Origin: Luscinia megarhynchos
Taxonomy: Eukaryota; Chordata; Aves; Passeriformes; Turdidae
NCBI GenBank assembly: GCA_034336665.1
Contig: CM067576.1
Span: 16,179,960-16,243,959, forward strand
Direction: 5' to 3'
DNA length: 64,000 bases
The position numbers were made by a program, and so were the translations under genes. Shown here in pieces: positions 49,061-60,383 of this stretch; positions within the stretch are counted from its first letter, which is position 1; every line of letters starts with the position of its first letter. Under the pieces are notes generated by a model. The model saw only the letters and a list, made by a program, of their open reading frames with translations, was not told where the DNA came from and ran no database searches.

Positions 49061-50060
49061 TTTACCTAAAATCTAATCTAACCTCCTAAATCTAATCTAA
49101 CCTCCTAAAAATCGAATCTAACCTTCCTAAAATCTACTTATCCTACCTAAAATCTAACCTAACTTAAATCTAATCTAGCCTTCCTCAAATCTAATCTAAC
49201 CTTCCTAAAATTGAACCTAACCTAAAATCTAATGTCACCTTCCTAAAAATCTAATCTAACCTTTTAAAAATCTAACCTAACCTAACATTTCTAAAACCTG
49301 ATCTAACCCCTTTAAAATCTAATGTATCCTCCTAAAATCTAACCCAACCCTCCTAAAATCTAACTTAACCTTCTAAAAATCTAATCTAACCTTCCTAAAA
49401 TCTAATGTAACCCTAAAAATCTACCTAACCTACCTAAAATCTAATCTAACCTACCTGAAATCTAACCTAACCTTCCTAAAATCTAACTTAACCTTCTTAA
49501 AATCTAATTTAACCTACTTAAATCTAAATTAACCTTCCTAGAATCTAACCTAATTTACCTAAAATCTAATCTAGCCTCCTAAAAATCGAATCTAACCTTC
49601 CTAAAATCTACTTAACCTACCTAAAATCTAACCTAAATCTAATCTAGCTTTCCTCAAATCTAATCTAACCTTCCTAAAATTGAACCTAACCTAAAATCTA
49701 ATGTCACCTTCCTAAAATCTAATCTAACCTTGTAAAAATCTAACCTAACCTAACATTTCTAAAACCTGATCTAACCCCTTTAAAATCGAATGTAACCGAC
49801 CTGAAATCTAACCTAACCTTCCTAAAATCTAACTTAACCTTCTTAAAATCTAATCTAACCTTCCTAAAATCTAATGTAACCCTAAAAATCTACCTAACCT
49901 ACCTAAAATCTAATCTAACCTACCTGAAATCTAACCTAACCTTCCTAAAATCTAACCTAACCTTCCTAAAATCTAACTTAACCTTCCTAAAATCTAATTT
50001 AACCTTCTTAAAATCTAACCTAACCTTCCTAAAATCTAACCCAGCCTTCCTAACCTTGTA
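49061..50060. repeat. Minisatellite arm 2, inverted unit, with 469-bp higher-order duplication
   Basis: The unit is ttcctaaaatctaatctaac plus c, the reverse complement of arm 1. Two landmarks recur exactly 469 bp apart: aatgtcacct at 49231 and 49700, and tctaatgtaa followed by ccctaaaaa at 49401 and 49870. It ends near tccta-accttg at about 50055. Confidence 0.95.
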
Positions 50061-51507
50061 TTAGGAACAATATTTGGTTTATTTTCCATTCCCCCATTTC
50101 TCCTTTGAGGTCTTGGTTTTAGTGGAGTCCCATTCCTGGGTCCTGCTCTCCCCATTCCCACCTCACTCCCTTCTCTCCCATTATCCCCCAGCAAGGCTAA
50201 ACAGGGCTGGGAAAACTAAAAATTCTCTCTTTTTTTTTTTTTTTTTTTTTAGTTTTGACAATTTAGATTTGATTTTTTCAACTGCAGAAAGGGAAAAAAT
50301 GTCACAATGAGATTTGCCTACGGACATTGTGCAGCCAATTTTTTTTTCTTTTTTTGGAATTAAATGTGTTCAGAGAAAATGAGTTTTTCCACCGGAGTTT
50401 TCCCATTTCAAGCACAAGATTTCTCCAATGTGGACAAGCCAAGGTTTCCATTAAAAACGAGGACAACTGAGACCCTCTCCGGATATTTTTGGAAGATAAA
50501 TGGGGAGCTCTTACATCTCCTTTTTTTCCTGTCTTTAATAAAAGCAGGATGGGGGTGTGAAGCCAAGCAACCACATTTCTGAATGGGAACAAGGGAACAC
50601 AGATTTTCTAGAACATATATATATATATATATTAAAAATATTACTTGGATCTTCAAAATCCATCAGTTTCCTCATTTCGATGCTCCCCACATGGAAATGT
50701 GATGATTGAACTGCTGTCCCTAGAGGAATGGAGTCAGTTTATCTGGAAATTTAGGGGAACAAAAGTTGGAATTCAGCAGCCCAAGGGAGATAATTTCTGT
50801 CCAGGGAGGTGAAAGTCACTAGTAGCTTTTTTTTTAAATTTGACAGAATTTAAATTAATTGCTGGCTGTTCGTAACTAAAAACCATTCCCAGGAAGCAGG
50901 ATGGGGAAGAAAAGATTTGGAAATAAAGGCTGTGCTGCCAGACAGGGTGTGGGGCAGGCAGAAGAGATTTTAAAGTGTTTTTTTCCTTTGAAAAGCTGAC
51001 AAAAAACTAACCCAGGGCCCACACAGTGCCCTAAGCTGCAGATCCCTAAACCTTCTCCTCAAATCAGCCCAGCCCTGTGCGGTGTGTGGCGATTAGGGGA
51101 GTTAATTGGGTTAATTAACGCTCCTCTCCCTTTCCCTGCCCTTTCTTTGTGCTCTGACCTCAGACGACAAGAGGGGACAAGGGCATTAAAACGAGCTCTA
51201 GCATCAGCCAGGGCTGAGCAGAGTGGGATTAGCAGGTAATTAGCGTCTGCTCCTGATCACAACCGGCTCCAGTCAACACTTCCCGCCTGGACTGACAAGT
51301 TCGGAGAGGAGCAGAAGGACCTGGGGCTCCTTGCTGCTCTGCAAAATAGAATTATCGAGGGACACTCTTGTTTCTCAGCCCAGGTGGCCACTGGGGAGTT
51401 TTCCCTTCTCCTTTTTTCCTTTTTACCCCTCCTCGCCACATCTGAAAAATTAATTTTTCCTGTTGTCGTTGATTACCGCATCACTAGACTCTGAGGAGGA
51501 ATTCGTG
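50061..51507. other. Intergenic, with homopolymer runs and a candidate regulatory stretch
   Basis: T runs lie at 50230-50250 and 50341-50356, and a short AT run at 50618-50632. 50650-50880 and 51085-51255 look unique. No gene is recognised. Confidence 0.4.
51085..51255. promoter_or_regulatory. Candidate conserved non-coding element
   Basis: It contains ggagttaattgggttaatta followed by acgctcctc, then gcattaaaacgagctctagc, then attagcaggtaattagcgtc. At least five TAAT-type cores lie in 170 bp of otherwise GC-rich, repeat-free sequence. Inference from composition. Confidence 0.3.
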
Positions 51508-51960
51508 CGTGTGTGAAAAACGAGGTTTGCTTTCTGGGTAGATTTTAAAAGGTTTAATAAGAGACAATAAAGCAAAAGGTTTATAAATACATGTTATGGT
51601 GTTGGCTTTTCGCTAATATTAGGGTAAATACTATATGTGTGGTGTTGAAATAGATTTCAAGATATAGTTTTCTTTAGGAACAACATAAACTGAAAAAAAA
51701 CCGGAAATAAATAACTGAAACATTAATATTTTTAAATTTACCAAAGGAAGGGCATTTAGTGATAAAGAACTAATAAAGTGTCTTTGTAGTAAGTGAATTA
51801 CCTGCTTGGTTAAATAACACCCAGTAAAAACACCTACTAGTGATATCCCAATTACCAACACCAACCATCTGTAAAAATTTAAAACCACAGCCCAAATTAA
51901 AACCGATTAAAAATAAATTAAAACTGCAGCCAAAAAACATGCATGCTCTAAAAAAGGGGG
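51508..51960. mobile_element. LTR-G, probable endogenous retrovirus LTR
   Basis: This AT-rich block starts about tgtgaaaaacgaggtttgct and includes gtttaataagagacaataaa followed by gcaaaaggtttataaat. The sharp boundary with GC-rich flanks and these phrases suggest a songbird LTR. Orientation is unsure because AATAAA occurs near the left end on the + strand. The short minus-strand frame 51631-51888 has no domain. Confidence 0.5.
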
Positions 51961-52084
51961 CTCAAGAAATGACCACGTGAAACAGTTCCTGGAATATGAA
52001 AAATAGTTTATTAAATGTTTAAAAATATATGAGTCTATGAATATGCAATGGACTGATATGTTTAGGGGATGTCTCTAAAACAGC

Positions 52085-52860
52085 AAGTGTAAGGATGGTG
52101 CCTTAGGATTTCAGCTTTTCTATTTTTCATCTGTTTGCAATCCTGCAATTCTTGATGCATAACTTTAAACTCCATATCGAGTGTGAGCTGCTGCTGTCCC
52201 GTTTTGGTCAGACACAAGAATTCCTCTCCAGGCTGGGAATCAAGGACGCCTCACTGCCTCAGGCACAGATGCCTTAAGTTTGAGCTTTCATATTTTCCAG
52301 ATTCTGTACTGTGTTAGTAAATAACTCTGAACTTCATAAGAAGTTTAGTTTGCCAAAAAAATAAAATTAAAAAAAAAAAAAAATCCTTTTCCAGCCCCAG
52401 AACCATGGACACCGCTGCAGCTTCAGCCCAAAAAGTGCAAACAGCTGCGAATGGAGGAGAGAATCTGGCAGGATGGGACTGCAGAACCTGGAGCTGGACA
52501 ATGAACCCCAAGATGGAAATGGACCAAACTTTATTAAATTCCGAAAATTCGTGACTCTGGGTCCATCTTGGCCGGGCTCTTGCACTGCCCCAGGTGAATC
52601 CTTTGAAGGATTTTAAGAAATCCCTTTTTGCCTTTAACTCTGCTCTAGGTTGCCTGCAAAGCATCACAAGAAATGTAAATAAAAGTGACTTGGGGGAGGA
52701 AACTTGGGGCAAATCACTTAATTAACCCCAATATACAAACGAACCAAACTTATGGAAGCGTGAAAACCCGAGACCCACCATCCATTTTCGGGTGGGGACC
52801 CTTCAATAAACAGACCTGCTTTTTATTTTCTTTCATTTTATCGCACCTCTGCTTTTAGGC
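52085..52860 (+). mobile_element. LTR-D cluster, three partial copies in tandem
   Basis: Three LTR-D pieces follow each other. 52085-52280 has the 5' part (aactttaaactccatatcga, ctctccaggctgggaatcaa). 52281-52630 restarts with aactctgaacttcataagaa and reaches gccgggctcttgcactgccc. 52690-52860 has a second 3' end (ggtggggacccttcaataaa). All are sense and match 18601-18990. This looks like nested or tandem LTR remnants. Confidence 0.7.
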
Positions 52861-54303
52861 AATCCCAAAAAAAGCACCATGGGAAGGGGGGGAATGAGAG
52901 GTGGGCACGGCGGGTGCTGCTCCCCCCAGGCAGCCCCGGGAGCTGCTCCTGCCCAGCAACAAGGCAGGGAGGGCGAGCATCCCCGGCTCGGAGCTGCCCT
53001 ATGGCTGCGCTGCCTCCCCGCCGCCCTCCCGGCGCCCGGGGCCGGCGCTCCGCATCCCTGACCTATTTTCATCCAGGCAGCCGCAGGATCACGGACAAAG
53101 GCAGCTTCAGCTCGAGATGCTGAAAGGAAAAGCGGCCGTGATTGATGTGAGGGCGCCCAGAAACCACAGAGCTTCTCGTGATCTTTGGTTTCTTCCCCCC
53201 GCTCACCCCCAGGGATGGAGCAGCTGGGTGAAAATTGACCGAAAAGCTCCACCGCGCTGCGAAATCGGGTTTTTAAGGAAGGAATACAAGAATTTGGGGG
53301 TGAAGTGGGTGTAGGGTAGGCACAAGGACAGGCAGGATGTGGTGGGGATGGTCCCGCGGGGATTTCTCCCCCTCCCTGCCTCGGAGGGATGAGCTGCTGA
53401 GCACAGCCTGGGCACAAATCAGCTCTCCCAGGGTTCTTTTGTTCAAGTTTGCTGATGGACTTGGCCCAGATTTGGAACTATTTAATCCACACCTGGGGCA
53501 GGTTTTGGAGCTGGCAGCTCGGGCTGGCTGGAAATCTGTTGGATGCACTGATACCAGTGATTATCTCTGTGCACATTCCTGTAAAGGCGAGGGCCCGGCA
53601 CTTTGGGTCTCAAAAAAACCCTCCCCAAACCCTTAAACTGCTCTGCTGAGCCTGGAAAGCACACAGACAATCCCAGGGAGCTTCTGGGAGTTCACAGACC
53701 CCTCGTGGAAGGGAGAGACTTGCTGTGCTCATCACAGGGCACTGACAGGCCAGGACAGCACCTCTGAGCATCCCTGGGCTGAGTGAAGCTGGAAAAAGGG
53801 CTGAGGATGGATAAAAAGGGAGAACCAGCTTCCACCTGAAACGGGGTGAGCAGACAGGAAAAGTCTGCTTCATATCCAGGCTGGGGAGTGCCTGCTCAGC
53901 CCTCAGCACTGCACAACAGAGGATGCAGCAATGAGTAACCAAAAAAAAGGGATGATGGCAAGAATTGCTCAATAGCAGCGCTGGCAGCTCTCCTGGGACT
54001 CTCCACGCAGCTGGGGAAGGTGCTGCTGCTGCCAGGAGCTGTTGGTCATGGATTTGGGGCCTCCTGAACGTGCACAGGCAGGAAGGAAAAAGAAGAACAA
54101 GGACAGATCTGAGTGTCCTGAACAATGAAAAACAGGAAAGTCCCTGTGGGCTGGGGAGCCTGGCAAGGGCTGAAAGCTGAGCTCCATCCTGAGCTCCATC
54201 CTGAGCTCCATCCTGAGCTCCATCCTGCTTCCAGGCAGCTGGGGGGGATCTGCTCAGCCTCCTGTGGAGACAGGGCTTAAAAAAAGCAACCTTGCAGCTG
54301 CAG
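52861..54303. other. Intergenic, CpG-rich first part
   Basis: 52900-53160 has many CpGs (ccccgccgccctcccggcg) and may be a CpG island or enhancer. 53790-53855 resembles one unit of the tandem repeat at 54960-56630. A 13-bp unit tgagctccatccc-like is repeated four times at 54178-54228. No gene is recognised. Confidence 0.4.
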
Positions 54304-54617
54304 CATCCTGGGGCAGGGAGGGATGCAGGGATGGAGGGAGGGGGCACCACCCATCCCTGGGGGTTCCCGGGGGGTCCAGGGGGGCTCCAGGCAGCATTTC
54401 AGCTGCAATTCCACGTCCCTCCATGCCAGTGCTGCCCTCCCCTGCATCCCCCTGGGTACCAGTGCAGCATCCCTGGGGCAGGGAGGGATGCAGGCATGGA
54501 GGGAGGGGGCACCACCTATCCCTGGGGGCTCCAGGGGGGCTCCAGGCAGCATTTCAGCTGCAATTCCACCTCCCCCCATGCCAGTCCTGCCCTCCCCTGC
54601 ATCCCCCTGGGTACCAG
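54304..54617. repeat. Tandem duplication, 164-bp unit, two copies
   Basis: The stretch beginning catcctggggcagggaggga and ending ctgggtaccag is present at 54304-54467 and again at 54468-54617 with a small deletion. Frames across it are open because of its composition only. Confidence 0.9.
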
Positions 54618-54832
54618 ACCCCCCTCTCCAGCCCCACATCCCGCCTGGCACCCCAAAAACCACAGCCAAGCTCTGCCTCAGCACACCCCACATCCCTCCC
54701 CCAGCTCATCCTCCCTCCCCTCCCCGCGCTGACCTTTTTATTTTCTGCGTCAGGAGCATAAAATGGAGCCTGCAGGGAAGGGAAACATTTCCCTAAGATG
54801 GCTGAGAGAGGAGAATTTGCTCAGCAGTGCAT

Positions 54833-54851
54833 GAGCACCCTCTGCTGCTGG
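54833..54851 (-). promoter_or_regulatory. Candidate CTCF site, minus orientation
   Basis: The minus strand reads GCAGCAGAGGGTGCT, which fits the 15-base CTCF core CCASYAGRKGGCRSY at 13 positions. In mammalian protocadherin clusters, CTCF sites in promoters point toward downstream enhancers whose sites point back. Downstream of a plus-strand PCDHG, a minus-oriented site would be convergent. Binding is not shown. Confidence 0.3.
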
Positions 54852-54959
54852 ATGAGCCTGGGGGGGGCAAGGAGCTCGCCAGCCCTGCTCCAGCCCCACA
54901 GGCTCCAGGCAACAAAAAACCCCCAAATTTCACTAACTGGGTGATTAAAAATCTTGGGA

Positions 54960-56630
54960 TAGAGAAATTATTTGATTAAAAACCTTCAGCAACCTTGTGA
55001 GCCACTGAGTTCTCCTAACTGTCTCTCCCTGCCACCTATTTTAACACTTTTGTTTTCCTTGTTGCATTACATTCAAAATAATCAGAAAAAAGAACAGTGT
55101 TTTGTATTAAAATCAAAATATTTCACACACGCAGCTCCTAAAAATTATTATCAGGGTGACACAAAATTATAGAATTTTCCAGGTTTGAAAAAACCCATTA
55201 AATTTAATTTATTTGAAGTTCCAAGTTAGGATGAGAACCCAAAACTTGTTATTTTTCTCTCATGGGATGACAAAAAGGGTTAAAAATGGATATAAAGGGA
55301 GGACCAGCACTCACCTGAAATGAGGTGACCAGCTGTGGTCCCCAGGAAAGCTTTAGGGATGAAAGGGTACCTGGAAAAGCCTGCAAGCTGCTCCCTGAAA
55401 ATCCAAGTTTTAAACCAGGACTATGTCAGTGTAGGGCCAAATCCTGCTGGTTCTGAGACTGAAATTATTTTTGTTTAAAAATTTTTGGTGGCCCTGTCAC
55501 CCATGAGCTCCCCTGACTGCCTCTCCCTCCCCTTTTACACTTCTATTTTCCTTGCTGTGTTACATTCAAATCCTCAGAAAAATGACAGTAATTTGTATTA
55601 AAAACAACACATTTCACACACACAGCTCCTAAAAATTAATGCCAGTGCCTCACACAATTATATAATTCTCCAGGTTTGAAAAAAACTTTAATTTTCATGC
55701 CTATTAAGTTCGTGTTTTCTTTCATGGGATGGGAGAAAGGGTTAAAGATGGATATGAGGGGAGAATCAGCCCCAACCTAAAATGGGGTCACCCCATTTAG
55801 GGCCAAATCCTGCTGGATCTGAGGCCAAATTTATCTTTGCTTAAAAATTTTCGGTGGCCTTGTCACCCCTGAGCTCCTCTGGTTGTCTCCCCTTTTACAC
55901 TTCTATTTTTCTTGCTGTGTTAACATTCAAAATCCTCAGAAAAATGACAAATATTGTATTAAAATCAACATATTTCACACACACAGCTCCTAAAAATTAT
56001 TGCCAGTGCCCCACACAATTATATAATTCACCAGGTTTTAAAAAACCTTTAAATTTCATTTTTAATAGCTCAGTGTAAGGATGAGCATCCAAAACTTGGT
56101 GTTTTCTCTTGTGGGATGGGAGAAAGGGTTAAAGATGGATATGAGGGGAAAATCAGCCCCAACCTAAAATGGGGTCACCCCATTTAGGGCCAAATCCTGC
56201 TGGATCTGAGGCCAAATTTATCTTTGCTTAAAAATTTTCGGTGGCCTTGTCACCCCTGAGCTCCCCTGGTTGTCTCCCCTTTTACACTTCTATTTTTCTT
56301 GCTGTGTTAACATTCAAAATCCTCAGAAAAATGACAGCAATTGTATTAAAATCAACACATTTCACACACACAGCTCCTAAAAATTATTGCCAGTGCCCCA
56401 CACAATTATATAATTCACCAGGTTTTAAAAAACCTTTAAATTTCATTTTTAATAGCTCAGTGTAAGGATGAGCATCCAAAACTTGGTGTTTTCTCTTGTG
56501 GGATGGGAGAAAGGGTTAAAGATGGATATGAGGGGAGAATCAGCCCCAACCTAAAATGGGGTGACCTCATTTAGGGCCAAATTCCTGATGGCCTGAGGCT
56601 GAAATTTCCAAGGAAATCTTGCAAAAAAAT
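54960..56630. repeat. Tandem repeat, units of about 366-499 bp, four copies
   Basis: The anchor cttgtcacccctgagctc recurs at about 54993 (diverged), 55492, 55858 and 56245, so the spacings are about 499, 366 and 387 bp. Each unit has aagggttaaagatggatatg, then aacctaaaatggggt, then agggccaaatcctgctgga and a tacacttctatttt stretch. The last two units are nearly identical, which points to recent duplication. Short frames of 74 codons repeat within them and are not genes. Confidence 0.9.
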
Positions 56631-56716
56631 TTCTCCAGATCAGTTAAAAAAGAACCAAAAGACATCACTCAATAAGGAAGTGAAAAAAACCACAAAAAAA
56701 TCCAGGATCTCAATTT

Positions 56717-56954
56717 TTTTCTTTTTCTTTTTCTTTTTTTTTTTTTTTTTTTGGTACCATCTCTCACCCCCCTGCAAAGCTGCACAGGGAAAAGCCTTAT
56801 ATAACTTCTATAATTTATATAACTGCAAAAACACCTCCAGGGGCCTTTCTTGGGAGAGAGCAGAGCTTTTTGTGGGATCGGGGTGAGGCTGAGCTCTGAG
56901 GTGAGGCCTGGGAGTCAATGGAGTAGAGGACACTCAGGATATACATATATATAT

Positions 56955-57025
<71 letters not shown>

Positions 57026-57200
57026 TATGTATGTATATATATATGTATGTATATATATAAATTATAAATGTAAATATTAAAGTGAAAATATAAATGAAAA
57101 TATAGATATGTAAATATAAATGAAAATATAGATATGTGAATATAAATGAAAATATAAATGAAAATATAAATGAAAATATAAATGAAAATATAAAGGCAAG
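56717..57200. repeat. T run, GATA microsatellite and AT-rich minisatellite
   Basis: A T-rich run lies at 56717-56751. (GATA)n spans about 56956-57025 (about 17 copies), followed by TATG/TATA steps, and then an irregular aaaatataaatg repeat with 12-bp spacing at 57060-57195. The long minus-strand frame through it (56815-57618) is an artefact. Confidence 0.9.
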
Positions 57201-58020
57201 AGGGGCATGTCCCCCTGCGTGGCACAGGGACAGGGAAGTGGGGTTTGAGGAGGTGCCAGGACAGCCCATGAGCAATGGGGGACTGAAAAATTTGCCAAAG
57301 CTGGTGCTGGGGCCCCGAGCCCGGCTCTGTGACAGGAGATTCGGGGCGGCACAAATGGCACAGCGGGGCGCAGCACGCAGGGACCGCGGCGGGATTGCGG
57401 GATTTGGGGTGACCTGGGCAGCCCCACGGCGGAGGGAAGGCACGATCCCCGATCCCTGAGCCATTCCAGGCACAAAACCCGCAAATCGCCGCTCCCCCGG
57501 GATGCTGCTTTGCGTGCCAGCCCGGGGGGTGCTCCCCCTTTCCCCCGGCAGCAGATGGAGACCCGCTCCCCAATGATGTTCCCGTCACAGACAGGAGAAA
57601 GAAAGACAAATATCCCAAAGAAAAGCGCTCTGGGAGGACAAAAGGTCCTTGAAATAGGAGCTGAGCTGTTTTTTCCAGGTTGGGGGGTGGAGGGAGGGGA
57701 GGAAGGAGAAGGGGGATGGAGGAGGGATGCGCACGCAGGCAGCACTTCCCGTCTTTGTCTGGAAAGGAGGTCGCGGGGGGAGCGGGGGGGATGCGGGGGG
57801 GATGCGGGGGGGCTGCGGGGCCGCGTCAGCCCCACGTCAGGCGGCAGCTGATCCCGGCTCCCAATCCCGGAGCGCTGAGCTCATCCCGGGCGCGGCGCCA
57901 GCGCGGCTCAACTGCGCACACCTGGCGGCTGAAAGCGACACTGCGGCGGCACGGGGACAGCAGGGGGACAGCGGGGAAACCCCCCGGGGGCGCGGCCTGA
58001 GCACCCCCGACACCCGCACA
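57201..58020. other. CpG-rich segment
   Basis: From about 57330 to 58010 the density of CpG is far above the surroundings, with G runs such as gggggagcggggggg and a gacagcagggggacagc near 57956 that weakly resembles a CTCF core. It may be an enhancer or CpG island of an unseen non-coding transcript. No exon is recognised. Confidence 0.4.
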
Positions 58021-59837
58021 AAGGCAAGAATCTCTGCCAGCAGTCCTTAGCCTAGCTCAGGGTTCAGGAAGGGGCTGATCAAAGTTTAAATTGTCCCAAA
58101 AATCACTCCTGAGTGGTGGTGCCCCAATGAGAACGCTCTGGGGGAGTGGGGTGGGCTCTGCGGGCATGGCCTGGCTCCCAGTGCCTCCCAGTGCGCCCCA
58201 GGCATCCCACCAGTAACACCCCGAGTGCTCCTGGCAGTGGCAGCAGCCTGGGACAGGCAGGAGCTGCAGCCCAGAGCTGGGCGCAGGTGGCACCTGCAGC
58301 TCCCCAAAAAGTGAGGGCTGGCAGGGGACTGGCACCACTGCAGTGGCAGAGTGATGGGGACAGCGACAGAGTGATGGGGACAGCAACAGCAGTGATGGGG
58401 ACAACGACAGCAACTCCTCACTCCCAAAAATCCATCCCTGAATTGGACACAGCCTCAGCTCCGCTCACTTCTCCACACATCCTCTGTTGAAAGTGCCACT
58501 TCCAGCCAGGAGAACACCTGGAGCAGGATGGCTGCTGTGCCTGGAGCACAGGGAGGGTGCTGACATGGCAGGAAAAGAGCTGGTGGCCCTAAAACAGCAG
58601 GAGAAGCCAAGCAGGCCCCAGCACTGCCCAGGGTGAGGTGTAAATATCTGCTGCAAATCTCAGCACAAGTTTGGGAGGTGGGAGGGTCCCTCTGGGCCCT
58701 GATAAACACAGGGGGAATCAGGGAATGTCCAAACACATCCCAGAGCAGCCAGCACCTTACCTGTGCTTACAGACTGTGTGTGAGGTTAGCAATGAGCTCA
58801 GCTTCCAGGAATTCCAGGGAACAGCCCCAAATCCCTCTCCCGGGGCTCACAGGGAGCAGGTACCTCACACATCCTGCAGAAACCATTCTCACAGAGTCCA
58901 GGGAGAAAGTTCTCCAAACAGTCCTCCTCCAGAAAGCAAAGAACATTCATTTCCCAGCAGTGCTGTCAGTGTGTCCCCCCAGCACCACTCCAGGAGAAAT
59001 GAGGAGGCAAGAGCAGGGAGAAGGTGAAGGGATGAGAGCCCCCAGCTCCTACCAGCTAAATCCTGATTTATTTAAAGAGAATATTTTCACAAGGCTGGTT
59101 AAATACCTGAGAAGGGAGCTCAGTTATGCTGAGAGAGGAGCTGGGACAATGCAGGGACTCCAACTTGACTGCAGAATTCCTTGAATAATCCCTAACTTTT
59201 GGATTGGGGCAGGAGGAAGAGATCTTAACCCATCCAGAGGACCCTCTGAATCAAAATCATCCCGGGATGCTGGAAGGAACCTGATGAGCTCCCTGTCCTG
59301 GGGTGACCAACCAGGACACTCCCCCTGTTCCCTCTCCTCAGGAGAAATTTTTGGATTTACCAGCTCCTGGTTTGTGGACAGATTTCTCCATTTTTCCTGA
59401 GAATATTCCAGAGGGAGAGAGAAGGTTCTGCCCCTGTTTGCTCAGCCAATGTTGGCACTTCAGGAATAGAGGGAGGAAGAGAGGAGCCACCACTGCAGAA
59501 CCCCAAAGGCCTCTGAGGTGACAGAGCTGGGGACACTGGGAGGGACAAGGAAAAGTGTGGAGAAAGGGAGGGAAGTTTTGGCTAGAGAAGATTCTGATGC
59601 CTGACCCAGACACCTGTGGGCAAGAGGAAGGGCTGCCAGAGTATCCTGGGAGTGTGAGGGCATGGGGACAACCAGGAACAGGAATTTTGGGACTGGTCCC
59701 CAGCACTGGCAGAAGCCCCAAAGCTTCAGTGCCAAGACAAACTTTGATTTGGGTCCTCATGAGGTGCTCAGAGCCCTGACCCCCAGTTTGGGTGAACAAA
59801 ATCCCTCTGCTCATTAAGGGCAGGCCCCTGTGTCAGG
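58021..59837. other. Intergenic, unannotated
   Basis: A short tandem of gtgatggggacagc-like units lies at 58350-58405. No gene is seen; frames on both strands are domain-free. Confidence 0.35.
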
Positions 59838-60383
59838 TGTTGGAAACCTGGAAATTGGGAATTTTGGACTTTCTGTGCTGGCTGGCACTGACCCCCAGGA
59901 GAACACTGCATTTGACCTTTGGAAGGTTTCCAAAATTGAGTGATGGAATTAGGACCACTGGTGTGTAGTTTGAATAGAAGTGTGTAATATCACATGGTGA
60001 AAAACCAAGAACTTAAGGTTTTTGAATATACAGAAAGCAAGAGGGAGGTTTTAGGGTGGGGGTTTTGTCCTTCCTCACCTTCTTCTTCTTCATGGGTTTA
60101 GGTGATATTGTGTGATTGGATAGAAAAATCTGCATTGTGGGTCATGGGTGATTGGTTATTGGGTTAAAAGTAAAAATAATTTAGGTATCTGTTCTTAACT
60201 GGACAGTTTGGCCTTGAAAGGCCTTGTAAAGAAAGGGATAAATCTCCATTTTTAGCTTGTTAGCTGAAAGTGCTGTAGAACTTACTGTAATATAAATAAG
60301 AATTAGTAAACATCTGAGTCCAAACAAAAATACCTTTTTTGTTCATTCAAAAGTCTCTTGTACATTTAATCCTGACCCTAACA
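59838..60383 (+). mobile_element. LTR-A solo LTR, sense, near full length
   Basis: It begins tgttggaaacctggaaattg and ends near cctgaccctaacaga, about 546 bp. It carries ctggcactgacccccagga, gtgtgtaatatcacatggtg and gaaagtgctgtagaactta. The usual AATAAA is altered to AGTAAA in attagtaaacatctg. It is a solo LTR without internal genes. Confidence 0.85.

Noticed and set aside
48388..50060. Telomere-like repeat because of the ttag/ctaa content
   Set aside because: The unit is about 21 bp of ttagattagatttt type and does not contain runs of TTAGGG.
56815..57618. Minus-strand frame with a hydrophobic YIYIFIYIF stretch that mimics membrane segments
   Set aside because: It is a translation of the GATA and AT-rich repeats.
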